NCBI GenBank assembly: GCA_903970275.1
Contig: CAJCIA010000039.1
Location: 1-64,000, forward strand
DNA: 64,000 nt
Direction of reading: 5' to 3'
Origin: Betaproteobacteria bacterium
Lineage (GTDB): Bacteria > Verrucomicrobiota > Verrucomicrobiia > Methylacidiphilales > UBA1321
A model generated the notes under the pieces. That model was not told the origin of the DNA, ran no database searches, and saw nothing but the letters and a program-made list of their open reading frames with translations. Shown here one piece after another: positions 25,891 to 37,978 of this stretch; position 1 is the first letter of the stretch, and every line of letters starts with the position of its first letter. The translations under genes were made by a program, and so were the position numbers.

Positions 25891-26946
25891 CTACAAGCTG
25901 AACGCTAGTTGTTGCTGAGGGTCGTCTTGAGGTTCGTCTTCCTCTTCCGTGAACCTGACGCCGGCACCGAGGAGGCGGATGGGCTGCTGCTTGCGCAACC
26001 GCGCCTCGGTTAGCAGCGCCTGATAAGTGGCGAGGTCGGGGGTGGCGCTGACGCACTCCTTGGTCGTGCGGGTGAAGTCGGCGAACTTGACCTTCACCAC
26101 GGCCTTACGGACCTGGCGGTCGGCGGCCTTGGTCCGGAGTTCCTCGAACAACTCCTCAACCAGCTCGGTGAGCGCGGCCTGGCAGGCGTCGAGCGTGGTG
26201 AGGTTTTCGCTGTAGGTGCGCTCGTTGCTCAGGCTTTTGCGGACGCGATCGGGCTCGACGGGGCGGTCGTCCTCGCCGCGGCAAAGGCGGTAAAGCTCGT
26301 GGCCCCACTTGCCGTGACGGCGCGCGAGTTCCGCGAGGGTGAGCTGTTGGAGATCGGCGCAGGTCTTCACGCCCTCCGCCGCGAACCGCTCGGCGCTTTT
26401 CGGGCCGACGCCCCAGATCTTTCGCACGGGGAGTTCGCGGACGAAGGCGTCGATTTGCTCTGGGGTGATGGCGAACTGGCCATTGGGCTTGCGCCAATCG
26501 CTGGCAATCTTGGCCAGCATCTTGTTGGGCGCGATGCCGGCCGAGCCGGTCAGCCGCGTCTCGGCGAAGATACGGGCGCGGATTTCCTTGGCGATGTCCC
26601 AGGCGTACCGTGGGCTGGCAGTGACATCGAGATAGGCCTCGTCGAGCGAGAGCGGTTCGACCAGCGGGGTGTAGGCGCGCAGGATGGCGCGGACCTTTTG
26701 CGACTCGGCGCGGTAGAGCTCGAAGCGCGGCGGAAGGAAGATAAGGTTCGGGCAGCGCTGGCGGGCCTGGAAGCCGGGCATGGCGGAGTGGACGCCGAAC
26801 TTGCGCGCCTCGTAGTTGCAGGTGGTGACGACACCGCGGCGCGAGCCGCCGCCAACGGCCAGCGGCTGGCCAGCGAGTTCCGGATGCTCGCGCATCTCGA
26901 CGGCCGCGTAGAAGCAGTCCATGTCGAGATGGATGATTTTGCGCAC
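25891..26946 (-). CDS. dinB: DNA polymerase IV (Y-family, translesion)
   Basis: The 351-residue protein matches DinB: HLDMDCFYAAVEM (first metal Asp, residues 5-17), PLAVGG, CNYEARKFGVHSAMP, the second acidic pair in SLDEAYLDVT (about 103-112), the helix-hairpin-helix region IWGVGPKSAERF, and the little-finger domain with KSLSNERTYSENL. It ends with QQLAFSL, resembling the Q-x-x-L-F beta-clamp motif. It copies past damaged bases without proofreading. No LexA-like box was identified upstream. Confidence 0.96.
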   Translation of the reverse strand: MRKIIHLDMDCFYAAVEMREHPELAGQPLAVGGGSRRGVVTTCNYEARKFGVHSAMPGFQARQRCPNLIFLPPRFELYRAESQKVRAILRAYTPLVEPLSLDEAYLDVTASPRYAWDIAKEIRARIFAETRLTGSAGIAPNKMLAKIASDWRKPNGQFAITPEQIDAFVRELPVRKIWGVGPKSAERFAAEGVKTCADLQQLTLAELARRHGKWGHELYRLCRGEDDRPVEPDRVRKSLSNERTYSENLTTLDACQAALTELVEELFEELRTKAADRQVRKAVVKVKFADFTRTTKECVSATPDLATYQALLTEARLRKQQPIRLLGAGVRFTEEEDEPQDDPQQQLAFSL

Positions 26947-27126
26947 GGGAGCTTAGTTTAGCTCGCGGAGGCGATGGGTCAAAGGGGGTGGGGAGTATCG
27001 GGATTTTTCTGGTTCGCCTTCATGACGCGTAATTTGTCGCGGGCGAGGCGTGGGGCTTTTCTAATTCGAACGTGCTTTCGGTTCGCTCTATCCGCGTTGG
27101 GTCGAAACTTCATCTTCAACGCGGCT

Positions 27127-27175
27127 GCATTCCGGCCGCTTTGCGGCCTCCGGCGCTCGGAGAGCGCCGGTTACC
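27127..27175 (+). repeat. Family B element, full length
   Basis: It starts GCATTCCGGCCGCTTTGCGG, continues CCTCCG and ends in a hairpin CGGCGCTC-GAGCGCCG plus GTTACC. Complete copies with the same order lie at 46844-46893 (other strand) and 56258-56305. The hairpin stems differ in sequence but stay paired. Confidence 0.75.
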
Positions 27176-27280
27176 ACCCAGCTTGGGCGGGCGGCGAACG
27201 TGGGTGGTGCAGCGGATGGTTGAGCGGAGTGCGGCGCGATCCGGGGCCACACGGTGGCGGCGCGTCGCGCCAATTTGTGC

Positions 27281-27303
27281 GACGGTCATAGACAGCCGCT
27301 ACA
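27281..27303 (+). repeat. Family A palindrome, single copy
   Basis: GACGGTCATAGACAGCCGCT plus ACA, 19 or more matches to the family A consensus. It lies 25 bp from the stop of the kinase gene on the other strand. Confidence 0.65.
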
Positions 27304-27327
27304 GTGAGAAGGTCAATCCTTGCCCGA

Positions 27328-28769
27328 TTACAGCAGTGGGAGATCCAGCGTGACTTCGATGCCGGGGCCTTCGGGGTTGTTGGTGATGCGGATGCTGCCG
27401 CTTTTCGAGACCACGATGCTTTTCACCACGCTGAGGCCGAGGCCCATGCCTTCCACTTCGCCGGTCGTGCGCTTTTCACCCTGATAATAAGGCATCCAGA
27501 CTTGGGCGAGCTGGTCGGGCGCGAGGTTGACGCCGTTGTCGCGCAAGGCCAGCCGCAGGGTGCGGCCCTCGCCGAGGCGAGCCGTGGTAACGCGCAGCTC
27601 AGGTCGGCGCTTGGGGTGGAACTTGCGCGCGTTCTCGAAGAGCTCGCGCAGGACGGTCTCGAACTGTAGCGGAGAAAGCGTGATCTTCTCCTCCAGCAGC
27701 GCGGAATCGAGCGTGCGGTCAAGGGTGACGATTTCCATTTCGAGCCGCAGCCGCTCGAGCAGGTCGGGCAGGCCGGCAAGCGCGAAGGGCTCTTCCTTCT
27801 CGCCGGGCTGGGCGGAGAGCGCGGCGAATTCCAGGATCTCCTCGACGCTGCGGGCGAGGCGCTCGGCGCTGCTAAGGGCGACGGCGGCCATCTCCTCCTG
27901 CGGGCCGCCGGCGAGTTCGCCGTTGAGCAGCTCGAGCATGGAGACGATGCCGTTGAGCGGCGTGCGCAGCTTGTGGCCGAGGATGCGCTGGAAGCTGTGG
28001 CGGTCGCGCTGCACGCCCATTTCCTCGGTGACGTCGCGCAGGCGCAGCAGGCGTTCGCCGGCGTCGCTGCCGGGATCCATGAGCGTGACGGAAACCCAGA
28101 AGGCGCGGGCGGTGGCGGTCTCCGGCCGCACAAGGTAATGGCGGTTGGGCACGCGCAGGTCCTCGTCGGTCCAGGCGCAGTCGGGCTCCAGGCGGTACTG
28201 CCGGCGCGCGGTTTCGAGGAAGAGGCCGTAGCCCTCGACGAGGCCGGGGGCGGCGAGATTGAGGAAGCTGCGCGCGGAGACGTTGGCGTAGCTGATGGTG
28301 CCGTCGTCCTTCACGACGATGTAGCCGTTGCTGGCGTTCTCGACCACGGAATTGAAGCGCGCGCGCTCATTGAGGAGGCGGCGGTAGCGGCCGATGCGCA
28401 TGATCGTCTTCACGCGCAGGCGCAGCTCGCCGCGGTCGTAGGGCTTGGAGATGAAGTCGTCCGCGCCGGCGGTGATGCCTTCCAGGCGCGTTTCGCGGTC
28501 GTCAAGCGCGGTGACGAGCAGGACGGGGATTTCCGCGGTGAGCGGATTGGCGCGCAGCTTCCGGCAGACCTCGAAGCCGTCCATGCCAGGCATCATGACG
28601 TCGAGCAGGACGAGGTCGGGGCGCAGTTGCTGGATGGCGGCAACGGCCTCGGCGCCACTGCTGGCGAAATGGAGCCGGTAGCCCTGGTTGAGCAGCAGGC
28701 CCTCGAGCGCCTCGCGGCCGGCGCGCTCGTCGTCGACGATGAGGAGCGTACCCTGAATGGGCAGCGTGC

Positions 28770-28773
<4 letters not shown>
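27328..28773 (-). CDS. Response regulator-sensor kinase hybrid (REC-PAS-HisKA-HATPase)
   Basis: The 481-residue soluble protein begins with a receiver: TLLIVDDERAG, phospho-acceptor Asp in LVLLDVMMPGMDG, and FISKPYDRGEL. A PAS-like domain follows (about residues 140-255, VVENASNGYIVVKDDGTISY). The kinase core has FQRILGHKLRTPLNGIVSM with His near 275, an N box LFENARKFH, G1 RDNGVNL and G2 GMGLGLSVV. The receiver in front of the kinase suggests its activity is set by phosphorylation from another kinase. The obvious donor is the hybrid kinase upstream, whose stop overlaps this start by four bases (ATGA). Confidence 0.93.
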
Positions 28774-31550
<2,777 letters not shown>

Positions 31551-31747
31551 GGATCTACAAACCTTATAGCAACAATACGTTAGCGGCGTGATTTAGAGTG
31601 AGACGACGAGGAAACGGCAGAGCTCTTCGCGCGTTGCCCAGATTATCGGAGGGAAAGGCCTCCGCCCTGAGCCTCGTGGCGGGATAATTGGCGTGTCGAA
31701 AAGCTTCGACGTACGTCCGGGTGGAACACGCCCGGACGAGGCGCGGC

Positions 31748-32626
31748 TTAGCTGCCTTGAAACGTGGCGACCAATTGCTGCCAGACCTTCGCCTCGTCGG
31801 CCTTGCGCTGGTCGTCGGTCTCGTTGCGATGCTCGGTCAAGAGAGGTTCGCCACCGGCGCGCTCGAGATGGGACAGCACGAACTGGCGTTTTTCCTGGGG
31901 CGAAAATCCACCCATGTCGGCAAAGCCATCCCAATCATCGGCACTGATCATGTAGCGGCCGATCCATGCCGGTGTGAGGCTGATGATCTTGAAATTGATG
32001 CCGGGCAATGCCTGGCGCGGCGCGGACTGGGTCAGGACTGTCAGAAGATCGGCGAAATTATCGTCGGTGATCTTGCGGCTGGGCAGCACGTGGACGAGCA
32101 GCACGGTGGGCTGCATGAAGGCGCCAAGGTGCGCGTGGGTGGAAATGTCGGCAAACGGGGTCTTGTCCATCTTCGTGCGAAACGAGTTCTCGATCAGGAA
32201 GTAGTTCACGATGATGAGCGCGACGATGAACGTGCCCAAGCCGATGAAGAAAATGCGGAAGACCGGCAGCTCGTGCGGATGGTCATCCACCGGCTTGGAG
32301 TAATAGGTGGCCGCATGCGGCAGGGCGCCGGCCTGCGCCACGGGAGCCTGCACCTTCATTGGCACGGCCGCCGACACGACTTGCCTGGGCGTGACACGGA
32401 CCGCCGGCACCGGCTCGGGCGCAGGAAGTGCGACGGGTTCCGGCTCGGCGAACTCCGGCAGTTGCGCGAGCGGCACCCACTCGTTGCGATCCGGTGACCA
32501 CGCCCAGTTATCCAAGCCGATCTCACCGCGCGCCACGGCGTCGCGCACCGAATCCAGGTCGAGTTGCCGGGTCTCCTGCGTGCCGGGAACAGCGAGAAAA
32601 AGAAGGGCGGGAGCGGAATCGGGCAT
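31748..32626 (-). CDS. Membrane protein with GYF_2-like N-terminus, unknown function
   Basis: From ATG 32626 it has 292 residues. The first 60 resemble a GYF_2-type domain (LDSVRDAVARGEIGLDNWAWSPDRNEWVPL), which binds peptides and often precedes membrane helices in bacteria. A Pro/Ala/Val-rich linker leads to one membrane helix IFFIGLGTFIVALIIVNYFLI (about 143-163) and a C-terminal domain of 130 residues with PTVLLVHVLPSRKITDDNF, for which I have no family. The C-terminal part is probably outside the membrane. It stands alone between the kinase operon and a lipase gene. Confidence 0.7.
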   Translation of the reverse strand: MPDSAPALLFLAVPGTQETRQLDLDSVRDAVARGEIGLDNWAWSPDRNEWVPLAQLPEFAEPEPVALPAPEPVPAVRVTPRQVVSAAVPMKVQAPVAQAGALPHAATYYSKPVDDHPHELPVFRIFFIGLGTFIVALIIVNYFLIENSFRTKMDKTPFADISTHAHLGAFMQPTVLLVHVLPSRKITDDNFADLLTVLTQSAPRQALPGINFKIISLTPAWIGRYMISADDWDGFADMGGFSPQEKRQFVLSHLERAGGEPLLTEHRNETDDQRKADEAKVWQQLVATFQGS

Positions 32627-32836
32627 ACGGCTTAGACGCGGTTTAGGAGGATTCGTTACGACCAATTGCGAGAGCTACTTTCATTCCATGCAATCCATTG
32701 CGCCTCAACATGAAGGTTTCGTAAAAATGCGTTCACCAACATGCGGATTTTGGCTGCTTTCACGAACAGGAATGTAACTTGATGGCCATTCGGTTGTCGC
32801 TGCCTGTGCCGAAGCCGGAACCGTGTAAGGTGATCC

Positions 32837-34168
32837 ATGTTTCACCGAATCTGCGGCGGGCTGCTCGTATTTCTCCTGCTCGCGGGGTTAGCCCGTGGCC
32901 GACCGCTGCATGCGGATGTACTCGTGTTCGTGCCGGCCTATGAGGGCTGTCAGCTTTTTGATGACACGCTCAATGCGGCCGGCGACCCGGCCTGCGTTTG
33001 GGGCAACATCAATACGTTCCTTTCCTCGCGGCTCTACTTTTCGCTGCGGTTGCCGAATCGGCTGGAACCGAAAACCATGCGGGCCGTCGGGCCAGTCGAC
33101 ATCTACGGCCGTTTCATCAAGTCGATGACAAGCCCGGACGGAGACGCTGCGGGTTTTGTGCCCTACACGCCGGACGGCGATTTCTTCGTTTTTGACTACG
33201 ACTGGCGGCAGGACATGGCGACGGTGAGCGCGCCGCAGCTTGGCCATGCGCTGGAACGCTACGCGGCGATTCATGCGGCGCGGACGGGCATTCCGGCGAG
33301 TCAAACGCGCTTCATCCTGGTGGCGCATAGCATGGGCGGGCTGGTGGCGCGGACGCTGCTGGCGCAGCAACCCTCGTGGGCGCCACGGGTGCGGCAGCTC
33401 TATCTTGTCGGCACGCCTAACGGCGGTTCGGTCAAGGCGGTGAAGACGGTCGTCTACGGACCGGACAGCCTGCAGTCGCACGCGCATGGAATTCCGGGCG
33501 CGCTGCTGGATCTCATTCCCACCAGCGTCGACCAGAACGTGACGAAGCTAACGGGCATCACGCGGCCAAGCCTCTACGAACTGCTGCCAACAGGCGATCC
33601 ACACTGGACCCGCGAGATCGATGGCCGGCGTGAAGCGGTCACGGACGCGTTTGCCACCGCGCCGTGGCGGCGTTACTGGCCGACCGCGGCGCTCGAGCAG
33701 CGGGTCTTTGTCGACGGCTGGCTGAAACCGCGCGAGGCGGAGGGCCGCAAGTCGATCGATCCCGCGACCTGGATTTTCTGCCGCGACGACTCGGCGCTCG
33801 ATCGGCTGATGGCGGAAGCGCGGGCCTGGCGGGATACGATGGGTCCGCTGGCGCGCACGGCGAGCCTTCTCACCAGCCCGGGCGGAGCGACGCGGCTGCG
33901 GTTGGTGGCGGGAGTCGGCCTCGCCACGCCTTCCGGGGTCGTCACGGCGGGCGAGCATGACGCGAGCAGCGGCATCTATCTGGACACGGGTGCGCCGGGT
34001 GACGGGACGGTGGAGCTTGCCCGCATGCTGGAAGGGACGCCGCGCGACGCGGCGAATGTGCGCATCCTTCAGGGCGTAACGCACGGAAAGCTGATGGGCA
34101 GCGCCTCGTTCCTCGCCTATCTGCGCGTGCAACTTGCGGCGGAGCCGCTGGTCACCGCTGCGCCGTGA
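32837..34168 (+). CDS. LCAT/PGAP1-like alpha/beta hydrolase, secreted
   Basis: The 443-residue protein has a signal peptide (GGLLVFLLLAGLARG) and an alpha/beta hydrolase fold like lecithin:cholesterol acyltransferases: VLVFVPAYEGCQL near the N-terminus, FVFDYDWRQDMATV (about residues 116-129), and the nucleophile elbow LVAHSMGGLVARTLL with Ser near 161. Catalytic His is likely in QGVTHGKLMG near the C-terminus. It probably cleaves or transfers acyl chains of phospholipids in the periplasm. A purine run AAGGTG before ATG supports the start. It is monocistronic. Confidence 0.85.
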   Translation: MFHRICGGLLVFLLLAGLARGRPLHADVLVFVPAYEGCQLFDDTLNAAGDPACVWGNINTFLSSRLYFSLRLPNRLEPKTMRAVGPVDIYGRFIKSMTSPDGDAAGFVPYTPDGDFFVFDYDWRQDMATVSAPQLGHALERYAAIHAARTGIPASQTRFILVAHSMGGLVARTLLAQQPSWAPRVRQLYLVGTPNGGSVKAVKTVVYGPDSLQSHAHGIPGALLDLIPTSVDQNVTKLTGITRPSLYELLPTGDPHWTREIDGRREAVTDAFATAPWRRYWPTAALEQRVFVDGWLKPREAEGRKSIDPATWIFCRDDSALDRLMAEARAWRDTMGPLARTASLLTSPGGATRLRLVAGVGLATPSGVVTAGEHDASSGIYLDTGAPGDGTVELARMLEGTPRDAANVRILQGVTHGKLMGSASFLAYLRVQLAAEPLVTAAP

Positions 34169-34382
34169 AGCTCGTTCCGTTCGCCGTGGCGCCCTGTAAA
34201 AGGTCATTTTCGCGGCGCGCCGGGAATCGATCAAGACACCGCGCGCCGCCCTGCGACGTCGACTCTTTCAAAAACGATCCAGCTCAAATAATCCGAAACG
34301 AAAAGCGATCGAGGCTCCATCTTTTTCAAGCACCTGGAGAAGCGGACGAAATCCCCGAAGGGGGCTATGGTACCTCCGGGAG

Positions 34383-34456
34383 TGGGCCCTATAGGATTCG
34401 AACCTATGGCCTCCTGATCCGTAGTCAGGCGCTCTAATCCGCTGAGCTAAGAGCCC
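34383..34456 (-). tRNA. tRNA-Arg (ACG)
   Basis: Read on the minus strand, the 74 bases fold as a cloverleaf: acceptor GGGCTCT/AGGGCCC, D arm GCTC/GAGC, anticodon stem CCTGA/TCAGG with loop CTACGGA (anticodon ACG), and T arm ATAGG/CCTAT with loop TTCGAAT. An A34 anticodon implies TadA editing to inosine, so one tRNA can read CGU, CGC and CGA. CCA is not encoded. Confidence 0.95.
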
Positions 34457-34603
34457 GTTCCGGCTTTCCGCGAAACGGAAAGGGAGGGTGATGATGGGTC
34501 AGGCGGAAATGGGGGTCAAGGGGAATCCTCTGTTGGAGCGTTGCCGAAGCGTGACCGGGAGACCACTTGCGCGCCTCGGCGCCGCGCGCATACTTGATCA
34601 CCT

Positions 34604-35344
34604 GTGCCGAACTACCGCGTTGACCTGCATAATCATTGCCAGGGCGATCCGATCGATCCGCTGCATCATTCGATTTTTGAGCACATCGATGTGGCGAAGA
34701 AGATGGGGCTCGATGCCATTGCCATGACGTGGCACCGCCAGGTGTGCGAGGACGAGAAGGCGGAAGCCTACGCGCGGGAGCGTGGGCTGCTCATGATCCG
34801 CGGGATGGAAACCGAGATCGAGAACAAGCATCTCGTCGTGCTCGGCGTGCGCGCGGGTGACCTGCCGGGCGAGACGACCTGGGATGAGATTCGCGCCCTG
34901 CGCGCGCGCAAGCCGGGCGTGCTGGTCTTCGCGCCGCATCCGTTTTATCCGCACCCGGCGTGCTTGAACCATCGGATTGACGGCCATGCCGATTGCATCG
35001 ACGCGGTGGAGTGGTGCGCCCTGCATTTCCAATGGCTGCCGAACCGCGTGAGCCCGAATATGCGCGCGGCACGCTGGGCGCATCGGCACGGCAAGCCGCT
35101 GCTCGCCTGCTCGGATGCGCACTCGCCCTCCGCGATCGGTCGCAATCCCAGCACGGTGGAGGCGGACGCACTGACGGAAGAGGCGATCCTGGCGGCGGTG
35201 CGCGCGGGGCGTATTTCCTTTCCGCGGCATGGGATGGAAGTCGGACCGTTTCTTGTGCGCACGGCGGAGGTGATCGTGGGGCAGCGGCGTCACGTGAGCC
35301 GCTGGATGGCGAAGCGGCTGCGGCGCGGGGCGGCCTCGGCGTGA
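34604..35344 (+). CDS. PHP-domain phosphoesterase-like protein
   Basis: The 246-residue protein, from a GTG start, has YRVDLHNHCQGDPIDP at the N-terminus (the D-x-H-x-H metal motif of PHP domains), MTWHRQVCE, LLMIRGMETEIENKHLVVLG (the G-x-E metal segment) and CSDAHSPSAIG near residue 170. These give the three-metal PHP site that hydrolyses phosphate esters such as nucleotides or histidinol phosphate. Its substrate is unknown. Its TGA overlaps the GTG start of the CbiX-like gene (GTGA), so the two are translationally coupled and probably work together. Confidence 0.86.
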   Translation: MPNYRVDLHNHCQGDPIDPLHHSIFEHIDVAKKMGLDAIAMTWHRQVCEDEKAEAYARERGLLMIRGMETEIENKHLVVLGVRAGDLPGETTWDEIRALRARKPGVLVFAPHPFYPHPACLNHRIDGHADCIDAVEWCALHFQWLPNRVSPNMRAARWAHRHGKPLLACSDAHSPSAIGRNPSTVEADALTEEAILAAVRAGRISFPRHGMEVGPFLVRTAEVIVGQRRHVSRWMAKRLRRGAASA

Positions 35345-36753
35345 AGACGGCACCCGGGCGTGACGCGGCGCTGCTACTGCTGGGCCACGGCTCGACGCTA
35401 AACGCTGACTCGAGCGCGCCAACTTGGCAGCATGCGGAGGAGTTGCGCCGGCGCGGGATCTTTGCCGAGGTGCACGTGGGCTTTTGGAAAGAAGAGGCGA
35501 ACTTTCGCCAGGCGCTGCGGCAGGTGCGCGCGACGGAGGTCTACGTGGTGCCGAATTTCATCAGCTCCGGCTACTTCACCGAACAGGTGATCCCGCGCGA
35601 GCTGGGGCTTTCCGGGGCGGTGACGAGCATGGGCGGCAAGCAGGTCGGGTACTGCGCGCCGGTCGGGCTGCACTCGGCGATGACGGACGCGCTGCTGCGC
35701 AAGGCGCAGGAGGTGGTGGACGCGAGCGGGGTGCCGATTGGGGAACCGGCACGCACGGCCTGCCTGTTCATTTGCGGGCACGGGACGTCGCTGAACGACA
35801 ACTCGACGAAGATCATTCACGAGCGCGCGGCGGAGATTCGCGCGCGCGGGCTCTTCGCCGATTGCCAGGGCGTGCTGATGGAGCAAAAGCCATTCGTGAA
35901 GGACTGGCGTACGCTGACCGATTGCGCGGACGTGATCGTGGTGCCGTTTTTCATCTCGGACGGCTTGCATTCCTACGAGGACATTCCAGTGCTGCTGGGG
36001 CTGACGCATAACATTCGCGAGGCGGGCTTTGCCAATCCGCACGTGGAAGGCGCGCGCCGGCTTTGGTACGCCACCGCGATCGGGACCGCGCCGTTCATGG
36101 CCGACCTGATTGCCGCCCAGGTGGAGGATTTTGAGCGCGAGCATGGCGCCGCAATGCGTGCGCCGGGTGGCAGCGTGACGGCACCACCGTCCGGGTTCCT
36201 GCCGGCCGCGCCGCTGCCCTGGCGCATGGGGCAGGTTCGGATCGATCTCGGTTATGAGTTGCGGCATATCGAGGACGCGGGCCGGGAGGACCTGCGCGAG
36301 CTCACCTCGCTGGAGGAGATTCGCGAGCTGGTGCGGCTCGATGCGGCGGGCGAGTTTCGGCCGCTGCGCGCGGCGCCGTCGCTCCGGCGCGGGTGGCGCT
36401 ATCATGCGCGGGACGAGCAAGCACTGCGCGAGGCGCTCGGTTACATTTACCCAGCCGAGATCGCCAACGCGGAACTTTGGCGCGCGGAGAACCTGCCGAT
36501 TACGCCGTGGCATGAAACGGCGGAGCGGCAGACAGGGCGCTTCCGCATCGTGCGCGAACTCGATGACGCGGGCCTGGGCGAGATGGTGGCGACGATCTGC
36601 GAGCGGCAGTGTCTGAAGCAGCGGCTCTGGTCACCGGCGGCGGAACCCATCGCGGACGCAGCGGGCGACATTCCCCTGCTCTGTCCGGAGGCTTGCAACT
36701 ATCTGGTGGGGAAAGCGCGCGAGAAACTGAAGGGCCCCGAGACCGAGGAATGA
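35341..36753 (+). CDS. Double CbiX chelatase with C-terminal DR2241 4Fe-4S domain
   Basis: From GTG 35341 the protein has 470 residues. Two CbiX halves follow each other: the first with LLLLGHGSTLN (about residues 11-21) and YVVPNFISSGYFTEQ, the second with LFICGHGTSLND (about 141-152) and VIVVPFFISDGLHS. Each keeps the chelatase His. The last 200 residues match DR2241-type proteins and end with two Cys pairs, ICERQC and CPEAC, likely holding a 4Fe-4S cluster. CbiX inserts Co or Fe into sirohydrochlorin. No tetrapyrrole genes adjoin, so the metal and ring are unproven. It is coupled to the PHP gene. Confidence 0.85.
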   Translation: MKTAPGRDAALLLLGHGSTLNADSSAPTWQHAEELRRRGIFAEVHVGFWKEEANFRQALRQVRATEVYVVPNFISSGYFTEQVIPRELGLSGAVTSMGGKQVGYCAPVGLHSAMTDALLRKAQEVVDASGVPIGEPARTACLFICGHGTSLNDNSTKIIHERAAEIRARGLFADCQGVLMEQKPFVKDWRTLTDCADVIVVPFFISDGLHSYEDIPVLLGLTHNIREAGFANPHVEGARRLWYATAIGTAPFMADLIAAQVEDFEREHGAAMRAPGGSVTAPPSGFLPAAPLPWRMGQVRIDLGYELRHIEDAGREDLRELTSLEEIRELVRLDAAGEFRPLRAAPSLRRGWRYHARDEQALREALGYIYPAEIANAELWRAENLPITPWHETAERQTGRFRIVRELDDAGLGEMVATICERQCLKQRLWSPAAEPIADAAGDIPLLCPEACNYLVGKAREKLKGPETEE

Positions 36754-36814
36754 CCAGCGGCGATGCTCGTGCGCGGCTTGTGCTCGCTGCGGGAGCCGGT
36801 AAGATCGTCGGCAG

Positions 36815-37516
36815 ATGCGCATCGCGGCAGTCCGGTTGATGGTTCTTCTTCTTGCCTTGGGGCCCTGCGCGCACGCGGCGCCCAAGACTTCCAGCGGGCC
36901 GCACCACAAGCGGATCGGGGATCTCGCCGACACGATCAATGGCAACGTGATCCTGAGCAAGTTCGCGAAGCTGGTGGCAGCATCCGACATGGGCACGTTC
37001 TACAGCAGCCGCGGGCCGTTCACGCTTTTCGCTCCGACCAACTCGGCCTTCTCGAAGCTGCCGCCCGGCATGTTCGACGACATGCTGCGCCCGGAAAACA
37101 AGGCGCAGTTGCAGCGCATCGTGCTCTTTCACCTGGTGAACGGGCAGTCATGGACTTCGAAGGATTTGCGAATGCAAAAGGCGCTGGTTTCGTGCGAGGG
37201 AAATCCGCTCGAGGTGAAAGCGACGAAGGCCGGCACGCTCTTCGTCCACAAGGCCAAGGTGCTGCGGGCAGACGAGCATTGCGCGAATGGCGTGCTGGAC
37301 GAAATCGATACCCTGCTGATGCCGCCGCAATTGGTGCTGCAGGCGGGTCCGCCAGCGGATGCCTCGACGAATGCCGCGCCCGCAGCCAACGCGCCGGCTG
37401 ACACGAACGCACCGGCGGATGGGACGAATGCGGTGCCGGCGGATTTGATTGCGAGTCCCACGCCGGCCGCGACGAATGCGGCGCCAGCGGAGACGAATGC
37501 GCCCATGGCGCCATAG
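36815..37516 (+). CDS. Secreted fasciclin (FAS1) domain protein
   Basis: The 233-residue protein has a signal peptide (VRLMVLLLALGPCAHAA) and one FAS1 domain (about residues 33-170): SKFAKLVAASDMGTFYSSRG, then GPFTLFAPTNSAFSKLP (the H1 motif with FAPTNxAF), RIVLFHLVNGQ and a C-terminal strand HCANGVLDEIDTLLMPP (H2-like). A tail of about 55 residues is made of Ala/Pro/Thr/Asn repeats. FAS1 proteins mediate adhesion at the cell surface. It begins 61 bp after the CbiX gene and is probably separately expressed. Confidence 0.9.
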   Translation: MRIAAVRLMVLLLALGPCAHAAPKTSSGPHHKRIGDLADTINGNVILSKFAKLVAASDMGTFYSSRGPFTLFAPTNSAFSKLPPGMFDDMLRPENKAQLQRIVLFHLVNGQSWTSKDLRMQKALVSCEGNPLEVKATKAGTLFVHKAKVLRADEHCANGVLDEIDTLLMPPQLVLQAGPPADASTNAAPAANAPADTNAPADGTNAVPADLIASPTPAATNAAPAETNAPMAP

Positions 37517-37618
37517 ACGCCGTGATGGCAGAAGCCCCGTCATCTTAAACAAACGCAGCCAAGAGGATCCGACACTTTCTCATTCGCCGCATAAGGCGGC
37601 TGTCCGCCAAACCCAAAG

Positions 37619-37645
37619 GTCGCCGGCGTCGGCTCGACGCCGGTC
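37619..37645 (+). repeat. Family B hairpin repeat
   Basis: GTCGCCGGCGTCG, loop, CGACGCCGG: a hairpin of about 9 bp with the same core as the elements at 20889 and 37774. Confidence 0.6.
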
Positions 37646-37773
37646 GCGGTCACAAGAGCCTGCTTCCTCAAGGCCATCAGCGCCCCGCGATCTACGCGCC
37701 CGCTTTGCTCGCCACACCGTCTCTTGAGGCACGCGCCCGAAGCCCGCGCCCAGTCATCATCTTAAGGCGCGCC

Positions 37774-37800
37774 CCGGCGTCGGGCCGACGCCGGCTACCT
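37774..37800 (-). repeat. Family B hairpin repeat
   Basis: CCGGCGTCGG, GC, CGACGCCGG then CTACCT: the reverse of the 20889 copy, with the GGCTACC edge. Confidence 0.6.
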
Positions 37801-37941
37801 TTTTACCGCCATTGGTCCTTACCTCTCGTCGAGACGCTACGTACGATTTGTCGACGGGCTCAGGACGAAACGCCTAGCGCCGTTTATCCAGAGCAAGCGC
37901 CGTCCAGAACCGCCATGCCTTCCTCATCAGCGGATGCTCGT

Positions 37942-37966
37942 CGGCAATCATAGACCGACCATCTAC
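37942..37966 (+). repeat. Degenerate family A copy
   Basis: CGGCAATCATAGACCGACCA then TCTAC keeps the TCATAGACCG core of family A but has lost the perfect palindrome. It lies 13 bp from the obgE stop codon. Confidence 0.4.
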
Positions 37967-37978
37967 GGGCAAAGACAG

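Larger units (their letters stand above)
26947..27327. other. Intergenic region with repeats, no gene seen
   Basis: This 381-bp spacer between dinB and the sensor kinase gene holds one complete family B element (27127-27175) and one family A copy (27281-27303). Open frames across it have no family features and vary in composition. No tRNA or clear terminator was seen. Confidence 0.6.
37517..37978. other. Repeat-rich intergenic region, no gene seen
   Basis: This 462-bp spacer between the convergent fasciclin and obgE genes contains two family B hairpins and one degenerate family A copy. Frames across it have no family features. Confidence 0.65.

Noticed and set aside
31551-31747. Hairpin CGTCCGGGTG...CACGCCCGGACG as a terminator
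   Set aside because: The stem has a two-base bulge and no T run on either side, so the evidence is too weak.
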